Shown: one piece after another, positions 1 to 7,174 of the stretch | How the letters are laid out: every line of letters starts with the position of its first letter | Position numbering within the stretch: the stretch's first letter is position 1 | Origin: Limnohabitans sp. | GTDB lineage: Bacteria; Pseudomonadota; Gammaproteobacteria; Burkholderiales; Burkholderiaceae_C | Length of the DNA: 9,729 nucleotides | Direction: 5' to 3' | Assembly (NCBI GenBank): GCA_009693225.1 | Contig: SHXP01000071.1 | Coordinates: 1-9,729, forward strand | Made by a program: the position numbers and the translations under genes | Notes under the pieces: model-generated | What the model was told of the DNA's origin: nothing | Databases searched by the model: none | The model's input: only the letters and a program-made list of their open reading frames with translations

Positions 1-646
1 CCAGTCCGCTGGCCCTGGCCAGCCACAACAGCATTTGCAAATCGCGCAGGCCGCCGGGCGACTCTTTGCAATTGGGCTCCAGCGAGTAAGGCGAATTCTC
101 GAACTTGTTATGCCGCTGTTGCATTTCCAGCGTTTTGCCTGTGAAAAAAGTCCTAGCATCGAGTCTGGTTTGGAAGCTGTGTTCAAAGCTTTGCATCAAA
201 TCCGGATTGCCGGTCAGAAAACGGGACTCCAACATCGCGGTTTGCACCGTGATGTCGGCTTGAGCTTCATGGATGCAATCCGACAGATTGCGCACGCTTG
301 AGCCGATTTCCAGGCCCGTGTCCCAGCAACTGCCGATGAAGGTCTCGACTTTGTTTTTCAAGACTTCATCGCTGTCAGGACTGATGCCGTCAGGCAGCAG
401 CACCAGCACATCGACATCTGAATAGGGAAACAAGGCCTGGCGTCCGTAACCTCCCACAGCCACCATACACGCACTGTCTGGCATGCCGGCCAGCAGCCAT
501 AAATGTTTCAAAGTGTCATCGCATAAATCGCTGAGCAGCCTTAAATGCGCGTGAACCCGAGCAGCACGCGTCAGGCTTTGTTCTGCGGCGCATCTGTCCA
601 GCAGTTCATTTTTACGTTGTCTGAAATCAGACCCGGCCGGTTTCAC
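1..646 (-). CDS. glnD: PII uridylyltransferase / uridylyl-removing enzyme GlnD, N-terminal part (cut by window edge)
   Basis: GlnD uridylylates PII signal proteins (GlnB/GlnK) when glutamine is low and removes the UMP when it is high, so it is the cell's cytoplasmic nitrogen sensor. About 215 codons are visible. The nucleotidyltransferase signature is clear: VAVGGYGR around residues 62-69, then FPYSDVDVLVLLP with the metal-binding Asp pair at D77 and D79. The conserved KESPGGLRDLQ block lies at 194-204. The HD domain and the C-terminal ACT domains would lie beyond the left edge. I place the start at the GTG at 646-644, because the in-frame stop of map is only two codons upstream and the next in-frame ATG would remove helix sequence just before the catalytic domain. 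No clear ribosome binding site is seen, so translation is probably coupled to map. The family assignment is firm; the exact start is less so. Confidence 0.93.
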   Translation of the reverse strand, partial: MKPAGSDFRQRKNELLDRCAAEQSLTRAARVHAHLRLLSDLCDDTLKHLWLLAGMPDSACMVAVGGYGRQALFPYSDVDVLVLLPDGISPDSDEVLKNKVETFIGSCWDTGLEIGSSVRNLSDCIHEAQADITVQTAMLESRFLTGNPDLMQSFEHSFQTRLDARTFFTGKTLEMQQRHNKFENSPYSLEPNCKESPGGLRDLQMLLWLARASGL

Positions 647-649
647 GAG

Positions 650-1462
650 TCAGCACACCGTGGTGGTGACAAAGGATGGCAGGGCGGGACTGCCGTCCGA
701 CAAAGTCAGCACTTCATAGCCGGTCGGTGTGACGAGCACTGTATGTTCCCATTGTGCCGACAGCGAATGATCGCGTGTGATGATGGTCCAGCCGTCGCCC
801 ATCTCCTTGATATCGCGCTTGCCGGCGTTGACCATGGGCTCGACGGTGAAGGTCATGCCGGGTTTGAGTTCTTCCAGCTTGCCGGGTTTGCCGTAGTGCA
901 GCACCTGCGGCTCTTCGTGAAACACCTGGCCGATGCCGTGGCCGCAGAATTCGCGCACGATCGAAAAACCGTGGTTTTCGGCAAACACCTGAATGGCGTG
1001 GCCGATGTCGCCGAGCCGTGCACCGGGTTTGACTTTCACAATACCGTGCCACATGGCTTCGTAGGTCAGCTGACACAAGCGTTTGGCAGCAATCGAGCCT
1101 TCACCCACAATGAACATTCGGCTGGTATCGCCATGCCAACTGTCCTTGATGACTGTGATGTCAATATTGACGATATCGCCCTTCTTCAACACCTTGTCGC
1201 TGGGGATGCCGTGGCAGACCTGGTGGTTGATCGAGGTGCAAATCGATTTTGGATAGGGGTTGTTCCCGCTGGGGTTGTAGTTCAAGGGCGCCGGTATGGC
1301 TTGTTGCACCTGTGTGATGTAGTCAAACGCCAGTTTGTCCAGGTTATTGGTGGTGACGCAGGGCTGTACATGCGGCGTCAGGTAATCCAGAACTTCAGAC
1401 GCAAGTCTGCCCGCGACACGCATGCCTTCAATGCCTTGCTGGTTTTTGTAAGTGATCGTCAT
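650..1462 (-). CDS. map: Type I methionine aminopeptidase
   Basis: Cytoplasmic metalloprotease that removes the initiator methionine from new proteins when the second residue is small. The 270-aa length suits the bacterial type I family. All five metal ligands can be placed by analogy with E. coli Map: D101 (VNIDITVIKD), D112 (WHGDTSRMF), H175 (CGHGIGQVFHEEP), E208 (FTVEPMVN) and E239 (WEHTVLV). The substrate-binding histidines are H84 and H182. It is transcribed with glnD, which begins three bases after the map stop and in the same reading frame; the map-glnD pairing also occurs in E. coli. There is no Shine-Dalgarno sequence before the ATG at 1462. Instead a GATAAT hexamer with an upstream TGN extension sits six bases before it. 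The short C-terminal tail after about residue 258 is not part of the conserved fold. Confidence 0.97.
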   Translation of the reverse strand: MTITYKNQQGIEGMRVAGRLASEVLDYLTPHVQPCVTTNNLDKLAFDYITQVQQAIPAPLNYNPSGNNPYPKSICTSINHQVCHGIPSDKVLKKGDIVNIDITVIKDSWHGDTSRMFIVGEGSIAAKRLCQLTYEAMWHGIVKVKPGARLGDIGHAIQVFAENHGFSIVREFCGHGIGQVFHEEPQVLHYGKPGKLEELKPGMTFTVEPMVNAGKRDIKEMGDGWTIITRDHSLSAQWEHTVLVTPTGYEVLTLSDGSPALPSFVTTTVC

Positions 1463-1579
1463 GGCTTAATTATCTCAGGCCGGCTTGACGTGTTCCGGGC
1501 GGCCCGGCTGTGTCGCTAAAATTCAGGTATGACACGCTGTAACTGTGCACAGCCTAGCCCCTACCTCCAAGGCCACCCC
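1463..1579. promoter_or_regulatory. Divergent map / purL control region
   Basis: This 117-base spacer must hold the signals for both map-glnD (leftward) and purL (rightward). On the minus strand, GATAAT (1474-1469), preceded by TGA, matches an extended -10 element and ends six bases before the map ATG. On the plus strand, TAAAAT (1517-1522) ends six bases before the ATG at 1529. Neither has a convincing -35 box at normal spacing. A perfect palindrome, CCGGGC-G-GCCCGG (1495-1507), lies between them and covers the -35 region of both. It does not resemble the E. coli PurR box. These are visual matches only; no transcript start is known. Confidence 0.4.
1495..1507. repeat. Perfect 13-nt GC palindrome in the divergent control region
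   Basis: CCGGGC, one central G, then GCCCGG: two 6-bp arms with perfect symmetry. It lies between the two outward-facing -10-like elements of map and purL, where a shared operator could control both. In RNA it could also form a very tight hairpin, but it lacks a T-tract, so it is not a terminator. The base composition of this genome makes chance GC palindromes fairly common. Confidence 0.4.
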
Positions 1580-4500
1580 GTGACCCCTCATATCAGTAAT
1601 TTTCAGGGCGGCCCCGCCTTCAGCAACTTTAAAACCCGACGCTTGCTCAGCCGGTTGCAGGCGCTATGCAAAGCTATTCAATCGCTGCAAGCAACATACG
1701 TTTACCTGCTGGCAACCGATACGCCGCTGCAAGCCGCAGAATCCGCACGCCTGACACAGCTGCTGGATGCCGGTCCTGTCGGTGCAGCAGAGGTCGACAC
1801 CGCGCACACCCTCAGCATTGTGGTGTCGCCGCGCCAGGGCACGGTGTCACCCTGGGCCTCCAAGGCCGGCGATATCGCCCGCAATTGCGGCTTAGCGCTG
1901 CACCGGCTTGAGCGATTGACCGAATACCGCTTGCAATTGAAATCGTCTGACCCGCTGTCGCACACTGAAAGGCACGCTATACATGCGCTCTTACACGACC
2001 GCATGACCGAGTCGGTCTGGCCCGACCGCGAGTCCGCACGCGTGCTGCTGGACACTGTGGACCCGGTTGCCATGGTCAGTGTTGATGTGCTGAAACAGGG
2101 TCGTCAGGCTTTGGTGCAGGCGAATATCGACAATGGTCTGGCATTGGCAGACGATGAGATTGATTACCTGTTGTCATCGTTCACTAAGCTCAAACGCAAC
2201 CCGACCGATGCCGAGTTGATGATGTTCGCCCAGGCCAACAGCGAACACTGCCGCCACAAAATTTTCAATGCCGACTTCATCATTGACGGTCAGGCGCAAA
2301 GCCACAGCCTGTTCGGCATGATCCGCCACACGCACCAAACAAACCCCCAGCACACAGTGGTGGCTTATTCGGACAACGCCGCCGTCATGCAGGGTCATCA
2401 GGTCGAGCGATTCACCGCTGCGCTCACCGGCTACATGCCGCGCTATGACAAAACAACCGGCATGCAACATATTCTGATGAAGGTGGAAACACATAACCAC
2501 CCGACGGCCATCTCACCATTTCCCGGCGCCGCCACCGGTGCAGGCGGGGAAATCCGCGACGAAGGTGCCACCGGCCGAGGCGCCAAACCCAAGGCCGGGC
2601 TCACCGGTTTCAGCGTCTCCAAGCTATGGGGCAGCAGCATCGGCCAGGCCTCGCACATGGCGTCTGCCTTGCAAATCATGACTGAAGGCCCGCTGGGCGG
2701 CGCGGCTTTCAACAACGAATTTGGCAGGCCGAACCTGCTGGGTTATTTCCGCGAATACGAACAAGTGGTCAACGGCGTCCAACGCGGCTACCACAAACCC
2801 GTTATGCTGGCTGGCGGCCTGGGTGTGGTGCGCGACGAACTCACGCACAAACTCTTGTTTCCCGCCGGTACGCTGCTGGTTCAACTCGGCGGCCCGGGCA
2901 TGCGCATCGGCATGGGCGGCGGCGCTGCCAGTTCGCTGGCCAGCGGCAGCAACGCGGTCAATCTGGACTTTGATTCGGTGCAGCGCGGTAACCCCGAGAT
3001 TCAACGCCGCGCCCAGGAAGTCATCAACCATTGCAATGCCCTGGGCAAGGACACCCCGATCCTGGCCATTCACGATGTGGGCGCAGGCGGTTTGTCCAAT
3101 GCCTTCCCCGAACTGGTCAACGACGCCGGTCGCGGTGCTCGCTTTGATTTACGCCAGGTGCCGCTGGAGGAAAGCGGTTTATCGCCCAAGGAAATCTGGA
3201 GCAATGAAAGCCAGGAGCGCTATGTGCTGGCCATAGCGCCCGAATCCCTGCCGCAGTTCAGGTTTTTCTGTGAACGCGAGCGCTGTCCGTTTGCCGTTGT
3301 AGGCGTCACCACCGAGAAACGACACCTGAACGTGAAACACACGGACAACGCCGACGCGGTTGATATGCCGCTGGAAGTACTGCTGGGCAAACCGCCCAGA
3401 ATGCTGCGCGATGTAAAGCGCCTGCCAAACGGCATTGAAGCGTTTCACACAGATGGTGTCAGCCTACAGGAAGCGGTCCTTAAGGTCTTGTCGCACCCCA
3501 CTGTCGCCAGCAAACGGTTTCTGATCACCATCGGCGACCGTACGGTCGGCGGCCTGAGCCACCGCGACCAGATGGTCGGCCCGTGGCAGGTGCCGGTGGC
3601 CGATTGCGCCATCACCCTGGCCGATTTCAAAGGCGTAGCCGGCGAGGCCATGGCCCTGGGGGAACGTACGCCCCTGGCGGCCATCAATGCGGCAGCTTCC
3701 GGGCGCATGGCCGTGGCTGAGGCCATCACCAACCTGCTGGCCGCGCCGGTCAGTCTGGAGCGGGTCAAGCTGTCTGCCAACTGGATGGCGGCTTGCGGCG
3801 AACCCGGTGAAGACGCGGCCTTGTACGACACCGTCAAAGCGGTGGGACTGGAACTGTGTCCGGCCCTCGGTATCTCCATTCCGGTCGGCAAGGATAGCCT
3901 GTCCATGCGCACGCGCTGGCAGGCCGACGGCAACCCCATACAAGTGACGTCGCCGGTGAGCTTGATCGTCACTGCGTTTTGCACGCTGGACGATGTGCGC
4001 GCTAATTTCACGCCGCAATTGAACGCCGCGCTGGCCGATACCAGTTTGATCCTGATTGACCTGGGCCGCGGCCGGCAACGAATGGGCGGCAGCATATTGG
4101 CGCAAGCGCTGGATCAGGCCGGTGGCGATGTACCGGATTTAGATGACGCCGATGATTTGAAGCGACTGGTAACCGCCATCAATGAAATGCGCAGCCGGGA
4201 CTGGATCATGGCTTACCACGACCGTAGCGACGGCGGTCTGCTCGCCTGTGTGGCTGAAATGGCGTTTGCAGGTCACGTCGGCGTGGCATTGAACGTGGAT
4301 CTGCTGGTCACTGAAGGCGACGGCATCAGCGACAGCCGGGCCGACCACGGCGACAGTAAAAACTGGTCACAGCAAATCGGCGCCAGACGCGATGAACTCA
4401 CCCTCAAGGCCTTGTTCAACGAAGAGCTCGGGGTGGTCATACAGGTGCGCACAGACCAGCGCGATCAAGCCATGCAATTGCTGCGCCGCCATGGTTTGTC

Positions 4501-5563
4501 GGTTTGCAGCCATGTCATCGGTAAAACACGACCGTCCTCATCCGGTATCAGCAAAGGCGTCGGCGAACTCAGCATCTGGCGCGACGCCAGAGATATTTTC
4601 AGCGCCGCTTTGTCTGACCTGCACCAGGTATGGGACAGCGTCAGCTGGAAGATCTGCCGCGAACGCGACAACCCGGTCACAGCGGATGCGGAACACGCGG
4701 CCGCCGGTCAAGCCGGCGATCCGGGCTTGCATGTGCATCTGGTCCCAGGAGCGCTGGACAATGTCGCCGCTCCTTACATCCACAAGCAACGGCCCAGGGT
4801 GGCGGTATTGCGGGAGCAGGGCGTGAATTCGCATGTGGAAATGGCGTATGCCTTCACCGAAGCAGGCTTCGAAGCGTATGACGTGCACATGACTGATTTG
4901 CAGCAGGGTCGGGCCAATTTGATAGATTTCCAGGGTCTGGTGGCCTGCGGCGGATTCAGCTATGGCGACACCCTGGGTGCGGGCAAGGGCTGGGCGCGCA
5001 GTATCACCTTCAACCCTGCTTTATCAGATCAGTTTCAAACCTTTTTCCAGCATAAAAATACCTTCGCGCTGGGTGTGTGCAACGGCTGCCAGATGTTTGC
5101 CGAGCTGGCAGTACTGATTCCAGGTGCTCAGGACTGGCCGCGATTCACTGACAACCAGAGCGAGCGCTTTGAAGCGCGTTTGTCGCAAGTCGAAGTGCTC
5201 GATTCGCCGAGTCTGTTTTGCCAGGGTATGGCTGGCAGCCGCTTGCCGATTGCCGTGGCGCACGGCGAAGGCTATGCGGATTTCAGCGAACGCGGCCATG
5301 CCGACAAAGTAATGGCAGCCATGCGTTTTGTCGATCACCACGGGCATGCCACCGAGGCCTATCCTTTCAACCCCAACGGCAGTCCGGGCGGTTTGACAGC
5401 GGTGACAACAGCCGACGGGCGCTTCACCGCCATGATGCCGCACCCCGAGCGGGTGTTCAGGCAGTTGCAGTTTAACTGGACTGCCCAGAGCAACTTTCAA
5501 AAGTCAACTGACTTCAGCCCCTGGATGAGGATTTGGCGTAATGCCAGACGTTGGGTAGACTGA
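1580..5563 (+). CDS. purL: Phosphoribosylformylglycinamidine (FGAM) synthase, single-chain form
   Basis: Fourth step of purine synthesis: FGAR + ATP + glutamine gives FGAM, in the cytoplasm. At 1327 aa it is slightly longer than the E. coli enzyme (about 1295). Order: N-terminal PurS-like domain and linker; FGAM synthase core with ANSEHCRHKIF (H223, matching a known catalytic His), VETHNHPTAISPFPGAATG, AIHDVGAGGLSNAFPELV, GDRTVGGLSHRDQMVGPWQV and PVGKDSLSM; then a class I glutaminase domain from about 1073 with GVCNGCQM (nucleophile C1167) and MPHPERVF (H1288, E1290). I chose the GTG at 1580 because homologues begin near HFSNFxGxPALS and AAGG lies seven bases upstream. An in-frame ATG at 1529 would add 17 unconserved residues, though a -10-like box sits just before it. 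Residues about 910-939 form an insertion absent from the E. coli protein. Confidence 0.97.
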   Translation: MTPHISNFQGGPAFSNFKTRRLLSRLQALCKAIQSLQATYVYLLATDTPLQAAESARLTQLLDAGPVGAAEVDTAHTLSIVVSPRQGTVSPWASKAGDIARNCGLALHRLERLTEYRLQLKSSDPLSHTERHAIHALLHDRMTESVWPDRESARVLLDTVDPVAMVSVDVLKQGRQALVQANIDNGLALADDEIDYLLSSFTKLKRNPTDAELMMFAQANSEHCRHKIFNADFIIDGQAQSHSLFGMIRHTHQTNPQHTVVAYSDNAAVMQGHQVERFTAALTGYMPRYDKTTGMQHILMKVETHNHPTAISPFPGAATGAGGEIRDEGATGRGAKPKAGLTGFSVSKLWGSSIGQASHMASALQIMTEGPLGGAAFNNEFGRPNLLGYFREYEQVVNGVQRGYHKPVMLAGGLGVVRDELTHKLLFPAGTLLVQLGGPGMRIGMGGGAASSLASGSNAVNLDFDSVQRGNPEIQRRAQEVINHCNALGKDTPILAIHDVGAGGLSNAFPELVNDAGRGARFDLRQVPLEESGLSPKEIWSNESQERYVLAIAPESLPQFRFFCERERCPFAVVGVTTEKRHLNVKHTDNADAVDMPLEVLLGKPPRMLRDVKRLPNGIEAFHTDGVSLQEAVLKVLSHPTVASKRFLITIGDRTVGGLSHRDQMVGPWQVPVADCAITLADFKGVAGEAMALGERTPLAAINAAASGRMAVAEAITNLLAAPVSLERVKLSANWMAACGEPGEDAALYDTVKAVGLELCPALGISIPVGKDSLSMRTRWQADGNPIQVTSPVSLIVTAFCTLDDVRANFTPQLNAALADTSLILIDLGRGRQRMGGSILAQALDQAGGDVPDLDDADDLKRLVTAINEMRSRDWIMAYHDRSDGGLLACVAEMAFAGHVGVALNVDLLVTEGDGISDSRADHGDSKNWSQQIGARRDELTLKALFNEELGVVIQVRTDQRDQAMQLLRRHGLSVCSHVIGKTRPSSSGISKGVGELSIWRDARDIFSAALSDLHQVWDSVSWKICRERDNPVTADAEHAAAGQAGDPGLHVHLVPGALDNVAAPYIHKQRPRVAVLREQGVNSHVEMAYAFTEAGFEAYDVHMTDLQQGRANLIDFQGLVACGGFSYGDTLGAGKGWARSITFNPALSDQFQTFFQHKNTFALGVCNGCQMFAELAVLIPGAQDWPRFTDNQSERFEARLSQVEVLDSPSLFCQGMAGSRLPIAVAHGEGYADFSERGHADKVMAAMRFVDHHGHATEAYPFNPNGSPGGLTAVTTADGRFTAMMPHPERVFRQLQFNWTAQSNFQKSTDFSPWMRIWRNARRWVD

Positions 5564-5568
5564 GCGCC

Positions 5569-5596
5569 TCGACAGGTTTTTGCTTCAACGTATAAC
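5569..5596 (+). promoter_or_regulatory. Possible sigma-70 promoter before the unknown small gene
   Basis: TCGACA (5569-5574) and TATAAC (5591-5596) each match the consensus hexamers at five of six positions, with a 16-base spacer. Transcription would start near 5603, at the end of the AAGGAAG ribosome binding site (5597-5603) and about six bases before the ATG at 5609. Such a transcript would lack most of the Shine-Dalgarno sequence, so either the gene is mainly read through from purL or this match is fortuitous. Confidence 0.35.
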
Positions 5597-5608
5597 AAGG
5601 AAGTACCC

Positions 5609-5995
5609 ATGAGTTTGACCAAAGACCGCGAACTGGCTGACCTCCTCTATAACAGCTACGGGGAATTTTCATCACTGCTTTCCGATTTGACCAGTCTTGC
5701 CGAGCAGCAGACCAAGCAAGCTGTCGCCCTTCCCGGCCACCACCACGAGTACGATAAAAACGGCAACGAGACTTTTGCCGCAGCGCCCACCGAAGCCCAA
5801 AAAACGCTGACCAGCGCACAGCAAAAAACCCTGGCCTTGCAGCAGCATCTGGTGCAAATCATCAAACTGCTGCTTCAAAACCATACCGATGCCGGCATCA
5901 TCATCAACGAGTTTGAAAAAATACGCACCACAAAATTACTGATGAGCGAGCCGTTTGCACTGGCGCATATCATCCCGGTCAATGGTGGCGACTAG
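5609..5995 (+). CDS. Hypothetical protein, 128 aa, helix-rich
   Basis: I do not recognise the family. The case for a real gene is good: a strong AAGGAAG ribosome binding site at suitable spacing, an ATG start, the same strand as purL with a 45-base gap, and a terminator hairpin shortly after the stop. No signal peptide or membrane segment is visible. Residues about 6-38 and 63-106 look like amphipathic helices rich in Leu, Gln, Lys and Glu. Between them is a polar loop containing HHHEYDKNGN (44-53). The C-terminal end (SEPFALAHIIPVNGG) is hydrophobic and Pro/Gly-ended. The arrangement suggests a helical hairpin, perhaps a small binding or chaperone-like protein, but this is a guess from composition. 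Codon use appears more AT-rich than in purL. Its position after purL need not mean a role in purine synthesis. Confidence 0.75.
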   Translation: MSLTKDRELADLLYNSYGEFSSLLSDLTSLAEQQTKQAVALPGHHHEYDKNGNETFAAAPTEAQKTLTSAQQKTLALQQHLVQIIKLLLQNHTDAGIIINEFEKIRTTKLLMSEPFALAHIIPVNGGD

Positions 5996-6019
5996 CCCTT
6001 GTGGAAATAATCCCCCATG

Positions 6020-6046
6020 AAAAAAGCCCTCTGTGCATAGGGCTTT
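6020..6046 (-). terminator. Hairpin terminator between converging units, T-tract on the minus strand
   Basis: AAAGCCCT (6023-6030) and AGGGCTTT (6039-6046) pair perfectly around an 8-base loop. Read on the minus strand, the stem runs into six T residues (6025-6020), a standard intrinsic terminator placed 25 bases after the stop of the isomerase gene. Read on the plus strand, the stem ends in only TTT followed by GTGGG, so it should work less well for the purL unit, though it may act in both directions. No other terminator is seen between the converging genes. Confidence 0.8.
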
Positions 6047-6070
6047 GTGGGTGGCGTCACACAGTGTCAA

Positions 6071-6853
6071 TCATTCAATCTTGGCTTTTTGACGCAAAGA
6101 CTGTTGGTATTCGCCCAATTTGTTCTGTTGCAGTTGCTGCATGATCTGCGACTTGACATCTTCAAATTTGGGCAACTCAGCGCTGCGCACATCGTCAAGG
6201 CGGATGATGTGGAAGCCGAACTGTGACTTGACCGGGGTGCTGGTGGTTTCGCCTTTTTTCAGTGCCATCATGGCCACTGAGAACTCTTTGACGAAACTGT
6301 TGGGGTTGGCCCAATCCAGATCGCCGCCCTTGGCACCTGAGCCTGGATCCTTGGATTGTTTTTTAGCGATTTCCTCAAACTTGCCGCCTTTTTTCAGACT
6401 AGCCAAAATAGCTTTGGCCTGCTCTTCCTTCTCGACCAGTATGTGGCGCGCTTTGTATTCCTTGCCGCTGTTGGTGGCTGCAAATTTATCGTATTCAGCC
6501 CGGACCTCCTCATCGGTGACCGGATTTTTACGCTGGAACTCGCCGTACAGTTCGCGGATCAGCAAGCCTTGACGAGCCAGTTCCATCTGCACCTTGAAAT
6601 CCTCGGTGGCATCCATGCCCAGATTTTGTGCTTCCTGCATAAAGACTTCACGGATGATGACTTCTTCACGCAATTGCTGCGCCATTTCGGGGGTAACAGA
6701 GCGGCCGGAGCGCTCGAGTTGGGTGGCCAATGCCTGCACTCGTGCCTTGGGAACCGGCTTGCCATTGACGATAGCCACATTTTGTGCGTGCACAGCCAGA
6801 CTGGCACAAGCTAATAGACCGGCGAGCAGAGGGTGAATCGAAGAGATTTTCAT
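6071..6853 (-). CDS. Periplasmic peptidyl-prolyl cis-trans isomerase, PpiC/parvulin type
   Basis: Secreted folding helper that speeds cis-trans isomerisation of proline bonds in exported proteins. The 260-aa product begins with a signal peptide: basic start, hydrophobic stretch to about residue 20, and likely cleavage after AHA at 23 (AHA|QN). Next comes a SurA/PrsA-like N-terminal helical region (about 24-130) that would form the chaperone part. One parvulin domain follows at about 133-221, with YKARHILV, SKDPGSGAKGGDLDW and QFGFHIIRLDD in the usual order. A Gln/Lys-rich helix ends the protein. There is one isomerase domain, unlike the two in SurA, so it is closer to PrsA or the short parvulins of Burkholderiales. 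It is last in the selO operon, 48 bases after bolA, with a small hairpin in the gap and the terminator just downstream. The ATG lacks a strong ribosome binding site. Confidence 0.93.
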   Translation of the reverse strand: MKISSIHPLLAGLLACASLAVHAQNVAIVNGKPVPKARVQALATQLERSGRSVTPEMAQQLREEVIIREVFMQEAQNLGMDATEDFKVQMELARQGLLIRELYGEFQRKNPVTDEEVRAEYDKFAATNSGKEYKARHILVEKEEQAKAILASLKKGGKFEEIAKKQSKDPGSGAKGGDLDWANPNSFVKEFSVAMMALKKGETTSTPVKSQFGFHIIRLDDVRSAELPKFEDVKSQIMQQLQQNKLGEYQQSLRQKAKIE

Positions 6854-6876
6854 GAAAAACTTTCAAAAGAGTAAGT

Positions 6877-6897
6877 CGGGTTGAAATAACAAACCCG
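6877..6897 (-). other. Small hairpin between bolA and the isomerase gene
   Basis: CGGGTT (6877-6882) and AACCCG (6892-6897) form a perfect 6-bp stem with a 9-base AT-rich loop, five bases after the bolA stop. On the minus strand it is followed by ACTTACTCTTTTG, which is not a clean T-tract, so full termination is doubtful. It could be a partial terminator, an RNA processing or stability stem, or chance. It lies at the only gap inside this operon. Confidence 0.4.
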
Positions 6898-6901
6898 TGC
6901 A

Positions 6902-7174
6902 TCAAGTAGGTAGATCGACAATTTCAATGGTAAGAGCATGCAAACCCCTGTCGGTGAATTGTTGCAGGGAATCATACACAAGCCTGTGCCTGGCCACACG
7001 GGTGAGCCCGGTAAATACCTGCGCGCCGATCCGTACGTGGAAATGCGTGCCCTGGCCGCTGCCGTCAGAACTCGCATGACCGGCGTGGGCGGCGCTTTCG
7101 TCTTCAACCTGCAAAAAAAACGGCTGTAAATCGGCTTGCAGCCGGTTTTCGAGTTGTTGTGCGGTGATGTTCAT
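6902..7174 (-). CDS. bolA: BolA family protein
   Basis: BolA proteins bind monothiol glutaredoxins and share a [2Fe-2S] cluster; in E. coli BolA also affects cell shape and acts as a stress-responsive DNA-binding regulator. The 90-aa length fits the family. Recognisable parts in order: an N-terminal helix, VEDESAAHAGHA (23-34) with H30 and H33, HFHVRI (44-49), the helix signature RVARHRLVYDSL (59-70) with H63, and GLHALTIEI (77-85). The insert SSDGSGQG at 35-42 sits in the variable loop where cluster-ligand residues differ between BolA types. The start overlaps the yciB stop by four bases (ATGA), so translation is coupled. The glutaredoxin partner is not in this window. Confidence 0.95.
   Translation of the reverse strand: MNITAQQLENRLQADLQPFFLQVEDESAAHAGHASSDGSGQGTHFHVRIGAQVFTGLTRVARHRLVYDSLQQFTDRGLHALTIEIVDLPT

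Noticed and set aside
545..1519. Long plus-strand open frame (324 codons) across map and the start of glnD
   Set aside because: It is antisense to map, whose motifs and metal ligands are unmistakable. The translation shows no family motif, and such frames arise from codon bias in GC-rich genes.
3445..4105. Two overlapping minus-strand open frames over 210 codons each inside purL
   Set aside because: Both overlap conserved PurL core motifs and have biased, low-complexity translations typical of shadow frames.
5735..5790. EF-hand-like calcium loop (DKNGNETF) in the unknown 128-aa protein
   Set aside because: The twelfth loop position is Pro rather than Glu/Asp, the flanking segments do not fit an EF-hand pair, and only one such loop is present.
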